Shown here piece by piece: positions 33,401 through 42,034 of a stretch of DNA of 64,000 nucleotides. A program made the position numbers and the translations under genes. Position 1 is the first letter of the stretch. The number at the start of each line of letters is the position of its first letter. The notes beneath the pieces were generated by a model that saw only the letters and a program-made list of their open reading frames with translations, was not told where the DNA came from and searched no databases. The stretch comes from an uncultured Verrucomicrobia subdivision 3 bacterium (lineage in GTDB: Bacteria; Verrucomicrobiota; Verrucomicrobiia; Limisphaerales; UBA11358): the NCBI GenBank assembly GCA_903895255.1, contig CAITTG010000122.1, positions 1 to 64,000 on the forward strand, written 5' to 3'.

Positions 33401-34135
33401 ATGAAAATCACCGGTATCATTCCCGCCCGCTACGCCTCCTCCCGGTTCCCCGGCAAACCGCTGCATCTGATCGCGGGCAAACCGCTGATTCAGCATGTGG
33501 TGGAGCAGTGCCAGAAGGCGAAGTCGCTCGCCGAGGTGATCGTGGCCACGGATGACACGCGGATTTGGGAGGTGGTGCAGAATTTTTGCCGGGTGGAGAT
33601 GACGCGGCCGGAGCATCCGAGCGGGTCGGACCGGATCGCGGAGGTGGCGGAACGGTGTGACGGCGAGGCGATTATCAACATTCAGGGGGATGAGCCGTTG
33701 ATTGATCCGGGGGTGATTGACGCGGTGGCGGGGGCATTGGCCGGGGCGGAGATGTCCACGGCGGCCACGGCGATTCGCCGGGTGGAGGAACTGGACAACC
33801 CAAATGTGGTGAAAGTTGTTGTCAACGCCGCCGGGCGGGCCTTATACTTTTCCCGTCGCACGATACCCTACGTGCGCGAGGCCGCCAGTAGTTCGACAAG
33901 CGAACAGTTGGCGGCGTTTCCTTTTTTGAAACATCTGGGGATTTACGGGTACCGGCGGGAAACCCTGCTGCGGCTGGTTCAATATCCGGTGTCACCGCTG
34001 GAAAATGCGGAAAAACTCGAGCAGTTGCGGGCCCTGGACCGGGGCATTGCGATTGCCGTGGTGACGGTGGATTATGACAGCATCGGGGTGGATGTGCCGG
34101 CGGACGCAATGCGGGTGGAAGCTTTATTATCATGA
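33401..34135 (+). CDS. kdsB: 3-deoxy-manno-octulosonate cytidylyltransferase
   Basis: Activates KDO with CTP for lipopolysaccharide, which points to a Gram-negative outer membrane. The 244 residues start ITGIIPARYASSRFPGKPL, the nucleotide-binding loop, and have TRPEHPSGSDRIAEVAE, INIQGDEPLIDP and KHLGIYGYR. The stop overlaps the pyrG start by four bases. The pairing makes sense: CTP synthase feeds the CTP that KdsB uses. Other KDO genes are not in the window. Confidence 0.94.
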   Translation: MKITGIIPARYASSRFPGKPLHLIAGKPLIQHVVEQCQKAKSLAEVIVATDDTRIWEVVQNFCRVEMTRPEHPSGSDRIAEVAERCDGEAIINIQGDEPLIDPGVIDAVAGALAGAEMSTAATAIRRVEELDNPNVVKVVVNAAGRALYFSRRTIPYVREAASSSTSEQLAAFPFLKHLGIYGYRRETLLRLVQYPVSPLENAEKLEQLRALDRGIAIAVVTVDYDSIGVDVPADAMRVEALLS

Positions 34136-35745
34136 AATTCATTTTTGTCACTGGTGGCGTGGTGAGTTCACTGGGCAAGGGCCTGACGGCCGCCGCGCTG
34201 GGGACACTCCTCGAAAACCGCGGCCTGAAGGTCGCCCTGCAAAAGTTTGACCCGTACCTGAATGTGGATCCGGGCACGATGTCGCCCTACCAGCATGGCG
34301 AGGTTTATGTGCTGGATGACGGCGCGGAGACGGACCTGGACTTGGGCCATTACGAACGGTTCACCAACGTAAAACTGACGCGGATCAATAATTTGACCAG
34401 CGGCCAGGTTTATCAAACGGTGTTGAACAACGAGCGCGAGGGCAAGTACCTGGGCAAAACGGTGCAGGTGATTCCCCACGTGACGGATGAGATCAAAAAC
34501 CGCATCCACGTGCTGGCCGAGAAGAGCAAGGCGGATGTGATCATCACAGAAATTGGTGGCACCACGGGGGACATCGAAGGGTTGCCCTTTCTTGAGGCAA
34601 TCCGCGAATTTGCGCTGGAAGTGGGCTATAACAACGCAATTTTCCTGCATGTGACCTATGTGCCGTACATCGCGGCGGCCGGGGAATTGAAAACGAAACC
34701 CACGCAGCAGAGCGTCGCCAAGCTGCGCGAAATCGGCATCATGCCGCATGTGCTGGTGTGCCGCTGTGAGAAGCCGCTGGACAAGGAATTGCGCCAGAAG
34801 ATTTCGATGTTTTGCAATGTGCCGCTCGAGGCGGTCATTGAAGAGAAGGACGTGGACCATTCCATCTATGAGGTGCCGCTGATGCTGCAACGCGAGCGCA
34901 TGGATGACCTGGTGTGCCGGTTGCTGCACCTGACCACGCCCGTGCCGAACATGGCGCACTGGCAGGAAATCATCCGCAAACTGATCGCGCCGCAACATCG
35001 CGTGCGCATCGGGGTGGTGGGCAAATACATCGGTTTGCAGGACGCGTACAAATCCGTTTACGAGGCCATCATCCATGGCGGCGTGGCGAATGATTGCGGG
35101 GTGGAGATTGTGCAGATTGACGCCGAGGAGATTGAGAAGGTGGGCGCGGCGAAGATTCTCATGGGTTTGGGTGGCATCCTGGTGCCGGGCGGGTTCGGCG
35201 AGCGCGGAGTGGAAGGCAAAATCCAGGCGGCGCAATTCGCCCGCGAGAACAAGATCCCTTACCTGGGCCTGTGCCTGGGCATGCAAATCGCGACGATTGA
35301 ATTTGCGCGCAATGTGCTGAAGCTGAATAAAGCGCATTCGACGGAATTTGACCTGGGCACGCCGAACCCGGTGATTGCCATGCTGGACGAACAAAAACGG
35401 GTGACCAAGAAAGGCGGCACGATGCGCCTGGGCGCGCAGCCGTGCCAGTTGTTGGTGAAATCCAAGGCGGCCACGTTATACGGCTCCTTCGTGATTCAGG
35501 AACGTCATCGCCACCGTTACGAATTCAACAACTCCTACCGCGAGCGGTTTGAGGAGGCGGGCTTTGTTTTCAGCGGGCTGTCCCCGGATGGCAAGCTGGT
35601 GGAAATCATCGAACTGCCGAGCCACCCCTTTTATCTGGCGTCGCAGTTTCATCCGGAATTCCAGAGCAAGCCGCACCAGCCGCATCCCCTGTTCAAGGGT
35701 TTTATCGCCGCCGTGCATCAGCACATGCACAAAAAACCGTTGTAA
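34132..35745 (+). CDS. pyrG: CTP synthase
   Basis: Makes CTP from UTP with glutamine and ATP. The 537 residues have the synthetase domain with the phosphate loop GGVVSSLGKGLTAAA and the amidotransferase domain with the nucleophilic Cys in YLGLCLGMQIATIEFARN, plus the His-Glu pair in ASQFHPEFQSKP. All parts are intact. It overlaps kdsB upstream and lies 35 bases before folC. Confidence 0.96.
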   Translation: MKFIFVTGGVVSSLGKGLTAAALGTLLENRGLKVALQKFDPYLNVDPGTMSPYQHGEVYVLDDGAETDLDLGHYERFTNVKLTRINNLTSGQVYQTVLNNEREGKYLGKTVQVIPHVTDEIKNRIHVLAEKSKADVIITEIGGTTGDIEGLPFLEAIREFALEVGYNNAIFLHVTYVPYIAAAGELKTKPTQQSVAKLREIGIMPHVLVCRCEKPLDKELRQKISMFCNVPLEAVIEEKDVDHSIYEVPLMLQRERMDDLVCRLLHLTTPVPNMAHWQEIIRKLIAPQHRVRIGVVGKYIGLQDAYKSVYEAIIHGGVANDCGVEIVQIDAEEIEKVGAAKILMGLGGILVPGGFGERGVEGKIQAAQFARENKIPYLGLCLGMQIATIEFARNVLKLNKAHSTEFDLGTPNPVIAMLDEQKRVTKKGGTMRLGAQPCQLLVKSKAATLYGSFVIQERHRHRYEFNNSYRERFEEAGFVFSGLSPDGKLVEIIELPSHPFYLASQFHPEFQSKPHQPHPLFKGFIAAVHQHMHKKPL

Positions 35746-35780
35746 GCCGGGATGGATCGTCCGCCGGGCCCAGCATCTGC

Positions 35781-37049
35781 ATGACCTACGCCGGAGCCAT
35801 TGACTATCTCCAAGGCTTGCGCCTGTTCGCGGCGAACTTCGGCCTGGACACCACCCGCCGGCTGGCCGCCCGGGCCGGGGATCCGCAGCGGCAGTTGCGC
35901 TTTATCCATGTGGCGGGCACGAACGGCAAGGGCTCGACCTGCGCGATGCTGGAAGCCATTTACCGGGCAGCCGGTCTCCGGGTGGGGCTCTTTACCTCGC
36001 CGCATTTGGTTTCCTTCCGCGAACGCATTCAAGTCAACCGGCAACTCATTCCCGAGGCGGACCTGGCCCGGCTGACCGAGGATCTCCGAATAAAGAACGG
36101 GGAGGAGCCGCTCACCCTGTTCGAATTCACCACGGTGCTGGCGCTGGTGTGGTTTGCGGAGCAACAGTGTGATTTGGTGATCTGGGAGACGGGCTTGGGT
36201 GGCCGGCTGGACGCCACGAACATCGTGACCCCGCTGGCGAGTGTCATCACGCAAATCGGCTTTGACCATGAGCAGTGGCTGGGTGACACGCTGGCGAAAA
36301 TCGCCGGGGAAAAGGCGGGCATCATCAAGCCGGGCGTGCCGGTCTTCACCGCCACGGAGGACCCGGAAGCGCGGGGGGTGATCGTGAATACCGCCCGGCT
36401 CCATGGCGCACCGTTGACGTGCGTGGAACCCGCCGCCGCAGACCGCCTGCCCTGCCCGGTGGTGCTGATTGGCTGGCACCAAAAATTGAATGCGGCGCTG
36501 GCGCTGGCCACCGTGGCGGGTCTGCAAGGGAAAATCCCTGTGGGGGCCGATGCCATCCGGACCGGGCTGGCGACGGTGGAATGGGCGGGCCGTTTGCAAT
36601 TACTGAGCCTGGTGGACGGAACACAAATCCTGCTGGATGGCGCGCATAATGCGGCCGGCGCGGCCGTGCTCCGCGCGGCGCTGGAAGAGGAGTTTGCCGG
36701 CCAGCGGCCCGCCCTCATTTTTGGCACTCTGGCCGACAAGAAATGGCTGGCAATTTGTGATATTTTGGCGCCCTTGGCGGGCCGCATCCTGACCGTGCCG
36801 GTGGCCAGCAAGCGCACGGCGGCGGCGGCGGAACTGGCCGCGGCGTTTCTGGAACGCCAGCCCGGTTTGGAAGTCCGCCCCTGCGAGAATTTGGTGGCCG
36901 CGTTAAACGCCTGTAAAAACGGGGGTTTGGTGGTGATCACGGGTTCGCTTTACCTGGTCGGCGAGGCACTGGATTGTCTGGGCCGGGCGAATGCAGGAGC
37001 GAGTGAGCGGGGTTTAAACGAGTGGTCGGGCAGCCCGAAAATGCGATAA
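35781..37049 (+). CDS. folC: dihydrofolate synthase/folylpolyglutamate synthase
   Basis: Adds glutamate to dihydropteroate and folates. The 422 residues include HVAGTNGKGSTCAMLEAIY as the ATP loop, FTSPHLVSFRERIQVN, ETGLGGRLDATN, QIGFDHEQWLGDTLAKIAGEKAGIIK and LLDGAHNAAGA, the standard FolC series. It closes the kdsB-pyrG-folC unit. folK, another folate gene, lies in the opposite strand cluster 7 kb upstream. Confidence 0.94.
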   Translation: MTYAGAIDYLQGLRLFAANFGLDTTRRLAARAGDPQRQLRFIHVAGTNGKGSTCAMLEAIYRAAGLRVGLFTSPHLVSFRERIQVNRQLIPEADLARLTEDLRIKNGEEPLTLFEFTTVLALVWFAEQQCDLVIWETGLGGRLDATNIVTPLASVITQIGFDHEQWLGDTLAKIAGEKAGIIKPGVPVFTATEDPEARGVIVNTARLHGAPLTCVEPAAADRLPCPVVLIGWHQKLNAALALATVAGLQGKIPVGADAIRTGLATVEWAGRLQLLSLVDGTQILLDGAHNAAGAAVLRAALEEEFAGQRPALIFGTLADKKWLAICDILAPLAGRILTVPVASKRTAAAAELAAAFLERQPGLEVRPCENLVAALNACKNGGLVVITGSLYLVGEALDCLGRANAGASERGLNEWSGSPKMR

Positions 37050-37097
37050 GCGACCGGCAAGTCGCCTCCAAGCGGCCCTTATACTTACGCTGCCGCG

Positions 37098-37126
37098 TTG
37101 ACGTCAAGCGACAAGATTACTACTTT
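37098..37126 (+). promoter_or_regulatory. promoter of the succinate dehydrogenase operon
   Basis: TTGACG (37098-37103) and TACTTT (37121-37126) with 17 bases between. The ATG is at 37137, giving a leader of only a few bases, as at the ilv leader peptide. Confidence 0.55.
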
Positions 37127-37136
37127 AGTAAAAGTT

Positions 37137-37952
37137 ATGCCATACGCAGACACGCTCCCCGCCCAACGTAAATTCGGGCAAACTACGCGACCTGACGCGT
37201 GGTGGCTACAACCCCTCCTGGTGTTTCTCGGCTTTTCCGCCTTCATCGTTTACTCGACGTGGGCGGCCTTTCAGCACGGAAACTACTATTTAACCTCGGG
37301 GGGCCAAAACTACCTGTCGCCCTTCTATTCCCCCGAAATCTGGGGTCGCCCGGATTACAGCCTGACCGGCGCGGCGGCCCCTTCGTGGTGGCCGGCCTTC
37401 CTGCCGCAGTTCTCCCCGGCCTTCATGATCATGTGGATTCCGGCCGGCTTTCGGTTCACCTGTTATTATTACCGCGGTGCTTATTACAAGGCGTTTTGGG
37501 CCGACCCGATTAACTGCGCGGTGGGCGAGCCCCGCAAGACCTTCCTCGGCGAGCGCTATTTCCCGCTGATCATCCAAAACGTCCACCGCTATTTCCTTTA
37601 CCTCGCCTTGGTGTTCATCCTGCTTCTGGGCCATGACGCTTGGAAATCGCTGTGGTTTACGGATGCCACGGGCAAGCACTTCGGCCTGGCGGTGGGCAGC
37701 CTGGTGATGATTTTGAATGCGGTGCTGTTGAGCAGTTACACCCTCGGCTGCCATTCCCTGCGCCATTTGGTGGGTGGCTTCCTGGATTCCAAATCCAAGG
37801 CCCCGACCTGTGCGAAAGCCTACTCCTGTGTAGGCTGCCTGAACAAGAAACACATGATGTGGGCGTGGTTCAGCCTGTTCTGGGTCGGTTTCACCGACCT
37901 GTACATCCGACTGTGCGCGATGGGCATCTGGCATGACGTGCGGTTTTTCTAA
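37137..37952 (+). CDS. succinate dehydrogenase membrane anchor, single large subunit
   Basis: Predicted quinone-reducing anchor of the complex encoded by the next two genes. 271 residues from ATG 37137 with about five hydrophobic segments. It has the block FRFTCYYYRGAYYKAFWADPINC and IQNVHRYFLYLALVF, which are typical of the one-piece anchor found beside SdhA/SdhB in actinobacteria and relatives, and a Cys-rich loop SKAPTCAKAYSCVGCLNKKH. Several histidines in helices (such as NVHRYF, LGCHSLRHLV) could bind haem. This differs from the SdhC/SdhD pair of proteobacteria. It precedes sdhA by 20 bases. Confidence 0.78.
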   Translation: MPYADTLPAQRKFGQTTRPDAWWLQPLLVFLGFSAFIVYSTWAAFQHGNYYLTSGGQNYLSPFYSPEIWGRPDYSLTGAAAPSWWPAFLPQFSPAFMIMWIPAGFRFTCYYYRGAYYKAFWADPINCAVGEPRKTFLGERYFPLIIQNVHRYFLYLALVFILLLGHDAWKSLWFTDATGKHFGLAVGSLVMILNAVLLSSYTLGCHSLRHLVGGFLDSKSKAPTCAKAYSCVGCLNKKHMMWAWFSLFWVGFTDLYIRLCAMGIWHDVRFF

Positions 37953-37972
37953 CCTGAACCCTGACTAAATTT

Positions 37973-39796
37973 GTGGCTACTAATTACGAAACTTTTGAGT
38001 ACGACGTGCTGGTGATCGGCGCGGGCGGGGCGGGTCTGCGGGCGGCGATCGAAGCCTCGGCGGCCGGGATGAAAGTGGGGCTGATCTGTAAATCCCTGCT
38101 GGGCAAGGCCCACACGGTGATGGCCGAGGGCGGCATGGCGGCGGCCATGGGCAACGTGGACGACCGCGACAGTTGGAAGGTGCATTTCGCCGACACGATG
38201 CGCGGCGGCCAGTACGTCAACAACTGGCGCATGGCCGAGCTGCACGCCAAGGAGGCGCCGGAACGCGTCCATGAACTGGAAGCGTGGGGCGCGGTGTTCG
38301 ACCGCACCAAGGAAGGCAAAATTTCGCAGCGTAACTTCGGCGGCCACCGCTATCCGCGCCTGGCCCACGTCGGAGACCGCACCGGCCTGGAACTCATCCG
38401 CACGTTGCAGGACCATGGCATCCACCAGGGCATCACGGTGCACATGGAATACACCATCGTTTCGCTATTGAAGGACGGCGAACGTGTGGTCGGCGCCTTT
38501 GGGTATGACCGCGAACGCGGCCGTTTCCGCATCTTCAAGGCCAAGGCCGTGGTCGTCTGCACCGGCGGTCTGGGCCGCTGCTACCGGGTGACGAGCAATT
38601 CCTGGGAAGGCACGGGCGACGGCGTCTCCCTCGCCTATCACGCGGGCGCGGAACTGCTGGACATGGAATTCATCCAGTTCCACCCCACCGGAATGATTTG
38701 GCCCCCGAGCGTCATGGGCATTTTGGTCACCGAGAGCGTTCGGGGCGAAGGCGGCGTGCTCAAAAACAAGGAAGGCCGTCGTTTCATGTACGACGACATT
38801 CCGGAGAATTACAAATCCCAGACCTCCCTCGACCCCGAGGAAGGCTGGCGCTACACGCAGAATGACAAGAACGCCAAGCGCCCGCCGGAGCTGCTCACGC
38901 GCGACCACGTTGCCCGCTGCATCAACCGCGAGGTGAAGGCCGGTCGCGGCAGCCCGCACGGCGGCGTGTTTCTGGACATCGCCTGGATCAAGGAAAAGAT
39001 TCCGAACTCGGCCGAGCACATCAAGCGCAAGTTGCCTTCGATGTACCACCAGTTCATGCAACTCGCGAATTTGGACATCACCAAGGAACCGATGGAAGTC
39101 GGTCCCACCACGCATTACGCCATGGGTGGCATCCGCGTGAATGGCGACACCCAGGCCACCAATGTTCCCGGTCTGTTCGCCGCGGGCGAATGCGCGGCGG
39201 GTTTGCACGGCGCGAACCGTCTCGGCGGCAACTCCCTCTCCGACCTGATCGTCTTCGGCAAACGCGCCGGCGAATACGCCGCGAAGTACGCGAAGGAAAA
39301 CCCCGCCGGCAACGTCAGCGAAGACCAGGTGGCGACCGCCTACCGCGAAGCCGTCGAGCCCTTCGAACATCCCGCGGGCAGCGGCAGTGAAGGCCCCTAC
39401 CAGGTCCAGTACGACCTGCAGAACATGATGCAGAACAATGTCGGCATCGTGCGCTTGCAGAACGAGATGGAAACCGCGCTCGCCGGCATCCAGCAGCTCA
39501 AGGCGCGCGCCGCCAAGGTGGCCGTGCAGGGCCACCTGGAGTACAACCCCGGCTGGCACACGGCGATTGACCTCAAGCATCTGCTCACCGTCGCCGAAGC
39601 CATCACCATGGCCTCCCTTGACCGCAAGGAAAGCCGCGGCGGCCACTTCCGCGAGGATTACCCCAACAAAGACCCGGAAGCCGCCAAATATAACAGCGTG
39701 ATTTCCAAGGGGGCGGATGGCTCCATGAAATTCCGGCGCGAACCGATTCCGCCCATGCCCGAAGCCCTGAAACAAGTCATCGAGGAGATGAAATGA
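37973..39796 (+). CDS. sdhA: succinate dehydrogenase/fumarate reductase flavoprotein
   Basis: FAD subunit that oxidises succinate. GTG start, 607 residues: the FAD loop IGAGGAGLRAAIEAS, the histidyl-flavin region HTVMAEGGMAAAMGN, EFIQFHPTGMI, GRGSPHGGVFLD, and HYAMGGIRVN with the catalytic Arg neighbourhood, then LGGNSLSDLIVFG. All fit a working SdhA. It overlaps sdhB by four bases (ATGA), so the two are co-translated. Confidence 0.95.
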   Translation: MATNYETFEYDVLVIGAGGAGLRAAIEASAAGMKVGLICKSLLGKAHTVMAEGGMAAAMGNVDDRDSWKVHFADTMRGGQYVNNWRMAELHAKEAPERVHELEAWGAVFDRTKEGKISQRNFGGHRYPRLAHVGDRTGLELIRTLQDHGIHQGITVHMEYTIVSLLKDGERVVGAFGYDRERGRFRIFKAKAVVVCTGGLGRCYRVTSNSWEGTGDGVSLAYHAGAELLDMEFIQFHPTGMIWPPSVMGILVTESVRGEGGVLKNKEGRRFMYDDIPENYKSQTSLDPEEGWRYTQNDKNAKRPPELLTRDHVARCINREVKAGRGSPHGGVFLDIAWIKEKIPNSAEHIKRKLPSMYHQFMQLANLDITKEPMEVGPTTHYAMGGIRVNGDTQATNVPGLFAAGECAAGLHGANRLGGNSLSDLIVFGKRAGEYAAKYAKENPAGNVSEDQVATAYREAVEPFEHPAGSGSEGPYQVQYDLQNMMQNNVGIVRLQNEMETALAGIQQLKARAAKVAVQGHLEYNPGWHTAIDLKHLLTVAEAITMASLDRKESRGGHFREDYPNKDPEAAKYNSVISKGADGSMKFRREPIPPMPEALKQVIEEMK

Positions 39797-40542
39797 ACAA
39801 GACTGTTACTTTTCGCATCTGGCGCGGCGACGCGACCGCCGGCAAATTCGTGGACTACACCACGGAAATCACCGAGGGCCTCGTGGTGCTCGATGTCGTT
39901 CACAAGATTCAGGCCACCCAGGCGAACGACCTGGCCTGCAGCTGGAATTGCAAAGCCGGCAAATGCGGTTCCTGCTCGGCGGAGGTCAACGGCATGCCCA
40001 AGCTCATGTGCATGACGCGCATGGACACCCTTGACATTTCCAAGCCCATTACCATCGAGCCCATGCGCGCCTTCCCCAGTGTGCGCGACTTGGTCACCGA
40101 TGTTTCCTGGAATTTCCGCGTCAAGACCAAGATCAAGAAATTCAAGCCGCGCACGCCCGACGCTCCGGACGGCACCTGGCGCATGCAGCAGGAGGACGTG
40201 GACCGCGTTCAGGAATTCCGCAAGTGCATCGAGTGTTTTCTCTGCCAGGACGTCTGCCACGTGCTGCGGGACCATCACAAGCACGAGGAATTCATCGGCC
40301 CGCGTTTTCTGGTGTATACGGCCGCTTTGGAAATGCACCCCCTCGACACCGAGGACCGCATCCCGGAGTTAAAACAGGCCCACGGCATCGGTTTCTGCAA
40401 CATCACCAAGTGCTGCACCAAGGTGTGCCCCGAGCACATCACCATCACGGACAACGCCATCATTCCGCTGAAGGAGCGCGTGGTGGATGAATTCTACGAT
40501 CCGTTCGGCTGGCTCTGGAAAGCCCTGCGGCCGAAAGGTTGA
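39793..40542 (+). CDS. sdhB: succinate dehydrogenase iron-sulfur subunit
   Basis: Carries electrons from FAD to quinone. The 249 residues hold the [2Fe-2S] site in CSWNCKAGKCGSC with the fourth Cys in KLMC, and the [4Fe-4S]/[3Fe-4S] ligands in CIECFLCQDVC, CCTKVCPEH. The order and spacing match SdhB/FrdB. It ends the operon; a strong hairpin terminator begins 22 bases after its stop codon. Confidence 0.95.
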   Translation: MNKTVTFRIWRGDATAGKFVDYTTEITEGLVVLDVVHKIQATQANDLACSWNCKAGKCGSCSAEVNGMPKLMCMTRMDTLDISKPITIEPMRAFPSVRDLVTDVSWNFRVKTKIKKFKPRTPDAPDGTWRMQQEDVDRVQEFRKCIECFLCQDVCHVLRDHHKHEEFIGPRFLVYTAALEMHPLDTEDRIPELKQAHGIGFCNITKCCTKVCPEHITITDNAIIPLKERVVDEFYDPFGWLWKALRPKG

Positions 40543-40564
40543 GCCACCCAACCCATCACCACCC

Positions 40565-40621
40565 AAAGCGTTGCCGCGCAGGATATTAAAACCCGAATCG
40601 CGGCAACGCTTTCGTGTTTTT
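40565..40621 (+). terminator. intrinsic terminator of the succinate dehydrogenase operon
   Basis: A perfect 14-bp stem (arms AAAGCGTTGCCGCG and its complement, 20-base loop), followed by CGTGTTTTT. Confidence 0.88.
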
Positions 40622-40653
40622 AGAATCTCCCCCCGGATGGTTTGTAATCTTTT

Positions 40654-40668
40654 TGTTGATATATAACA
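40654..40668. promoter_or_regulatory. quasi-palindrome upstream of uxaE, possible operator
   Basis: TGTTGATATATAACA is nearly symmetric (TGTT...AACA). It lies about 100 bases before the uxaE start and could bind a regulator of uronate genes; no second copy was found. Confidence 0.25.
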
Positions 40669-40729
40669 CCGCCTCCCCGAGTGCATAAATCTCAAATAAC
40701 TCTGCAAATTATCCATCTCGTGCGGGCGG

Positions 40730-40759
40730 TTGAAACTGCTACATTGCTGGTCATTCAAT
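40730..40759 (+). promoter_or_regulatory. candidate promoter of the uxaE-uxaC genes
   Basis: TTGAAA (40730-40735) and TTCAAT (40754-40759) with 18 bases between; the ATG follows at 40769. The -10 box is a weak match. Confidence 0.35.
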
Positions 40760-40768
40760 AACCAATTT

Positions 40769-42031
40769 ATGAACACATTTCTGCCGTTGGGCAAATATTC
40801 GTTTGGCATGGGGGACCGTTTTGCCCATCAAGGCAAGGCGCAATTGCAGGCCTGCATCCTCGCGACCAAGCTCGGGGCCAATTTCATTCCGGTCTGGAAC
40901 AAGTCCAACCGCGAGCACACGTTCATCGGCACGGAGCCCGCCAGCACCCGCGGCGCGGCGGACGCGGCGGTGAAGGCCCTGGGCTGGACCCAGCCTTATC
41001 ATGTGGACGCGGACCATATACGCTTGGAGACGGTGGACAAGTTCATCCCGCATTCGGATTTTTTCACGATTGATGTCGCCGACTCGATTGGCAAGGCCCC
41101 CCCGGCGGCGAGCCTCGCGGCGTTTGTGACCCGGCATCCGGAATTGATCGGCACCATCGCCATCCCGCACATTGACCAGCCGTTTCACACCACCCGGGAA
41201 TATGTGGAAAATATTGCCGGCAAATTCCTGCTGGCCGTGCAGGAGGCGGGCGTGATTTACCGGCATATTGCCCAGGCCAAGGGCGCGGCGAATTTCATCA
41301 CCGAGGTTTCGATGGACGAGACCGACAGCCCGCAGACGCCCCCGGAATTGCTGATCATCCTCGCGGCCATCGCCGACGAGCAAATCCCGATTCAAACCAT
41401 CGCCCCCAAATTCACCGGCCGCTTCAACAAGGGCGTGGATTATGTCGGTGACGTGAAGCAGTTCGAAAAGGAATTCACCGAGGACCTCGCGGTCATCGGC
41501 TTCGCCATCAAAAAGTATGGACTGCCCGCCTCGCTCAAATTGAGCGTGCATTCCGGCAGTGACAAGTTTTCCATCTACGCCCCCATGCGCCGGGCCCTGC
41601 AGCAATTTGACGCGGGCGTCCATATCAAAACCGCCGGCACCACCTGGCTGGAAGAATTGATCGGCCTGGCCGAGGCAGGCGGCGACGGCCTCGAAATCGC
41701 GAAGGAAATCTATGCCTACGCCATGGAGCACGTGGACGAGTTCTGCGCGCCTTACGCGTCGGTGATCGACATCGACAAGGCGAAGCTGCCCTCTGCGGCC
41801 GCCGTCAACGGCTGGACCTCCGCCCAATTTGTGAACGCGCTCCGGCACGACCAAAAAAATCCCGAGTACAATCCCAGCTTCCGCCAGTTGCTGCACGTCA
41901 GCTTCAAAGTGGCGGCCAAAAAGGGCGAGCGCTACCTCAATGCCCTGAAAAAGCACGAGGTCATCGTGGGCCGCAATGTCACCGAAAACCTCTTTGTCCG
42001 GCACATGAAACCCCTGTTACTGGGTCAATAA
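40769..42031 (+). CDS. uxaE: tagaturonate/fructuronate epimerase (UxaE family)
   Basis: UxaE family members interconvert D-tagaturonate and D-fructuronate, linking galacturonate breakdown to the mannonate branch. The 420 residues from ATG 40769 start LPLGKYSFGMGDRFAHQGKAQL and carry DADHIRLETVDKFI, IDVADSIG, KFTGRFNKGVDYVGDV and SVHSGSDKFSIY, characteristic of the family. uxaC begins three bases later, so they form a unit. No UxaB (tagaturonate reductase) is in the window, so the epimerase is the likely route onward. Confidence 0.85.
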   Translation: MNTFLPLGKYSFGMGDRFAHQGKAQLQACILATKLGANFIPVWNKSNREHTFIGTEPASTRGAADAAVKALGWTQPYHVDADHIRLETVDKFIPHSDFFTIDVADSIGKAPPAASLAAFVTRHPELIGTIAIPHIDQPFHTTREYVENIAGKFLLAVQEAGVIYRHIAQAKGAANFITEVSMDETDSPQTPPELLIILAAIADEQIPIQTIAPKFTGRFNKGVDYVGDVKQFEKEFTEDLAVIGFAIKKYGLPASLKLSVHSGSDKFSIYAPMRRALQQFDAGVHIKTAGTTWLEELIGLAEAGGDGLEIAKEIYAYAMEHVDEFCAPYASVIDIDKAKLPSAAAVNGWTSAQFVNALRHDQKNPEYNPSFRQLLHVSFKVAAKKGERYLNALKKHEVIVGRNVTENLFVRHMKPLLLGQ

Positions 42032-42034
42032 TTT

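Noticed and set aside
34168..35394. A 408-codon frame opposite pyrG.
   Set aside because: Shadow of the conserved CTP synthase gene; residues are dominated by His, Arg and Gln, as expected for an antisense frame.
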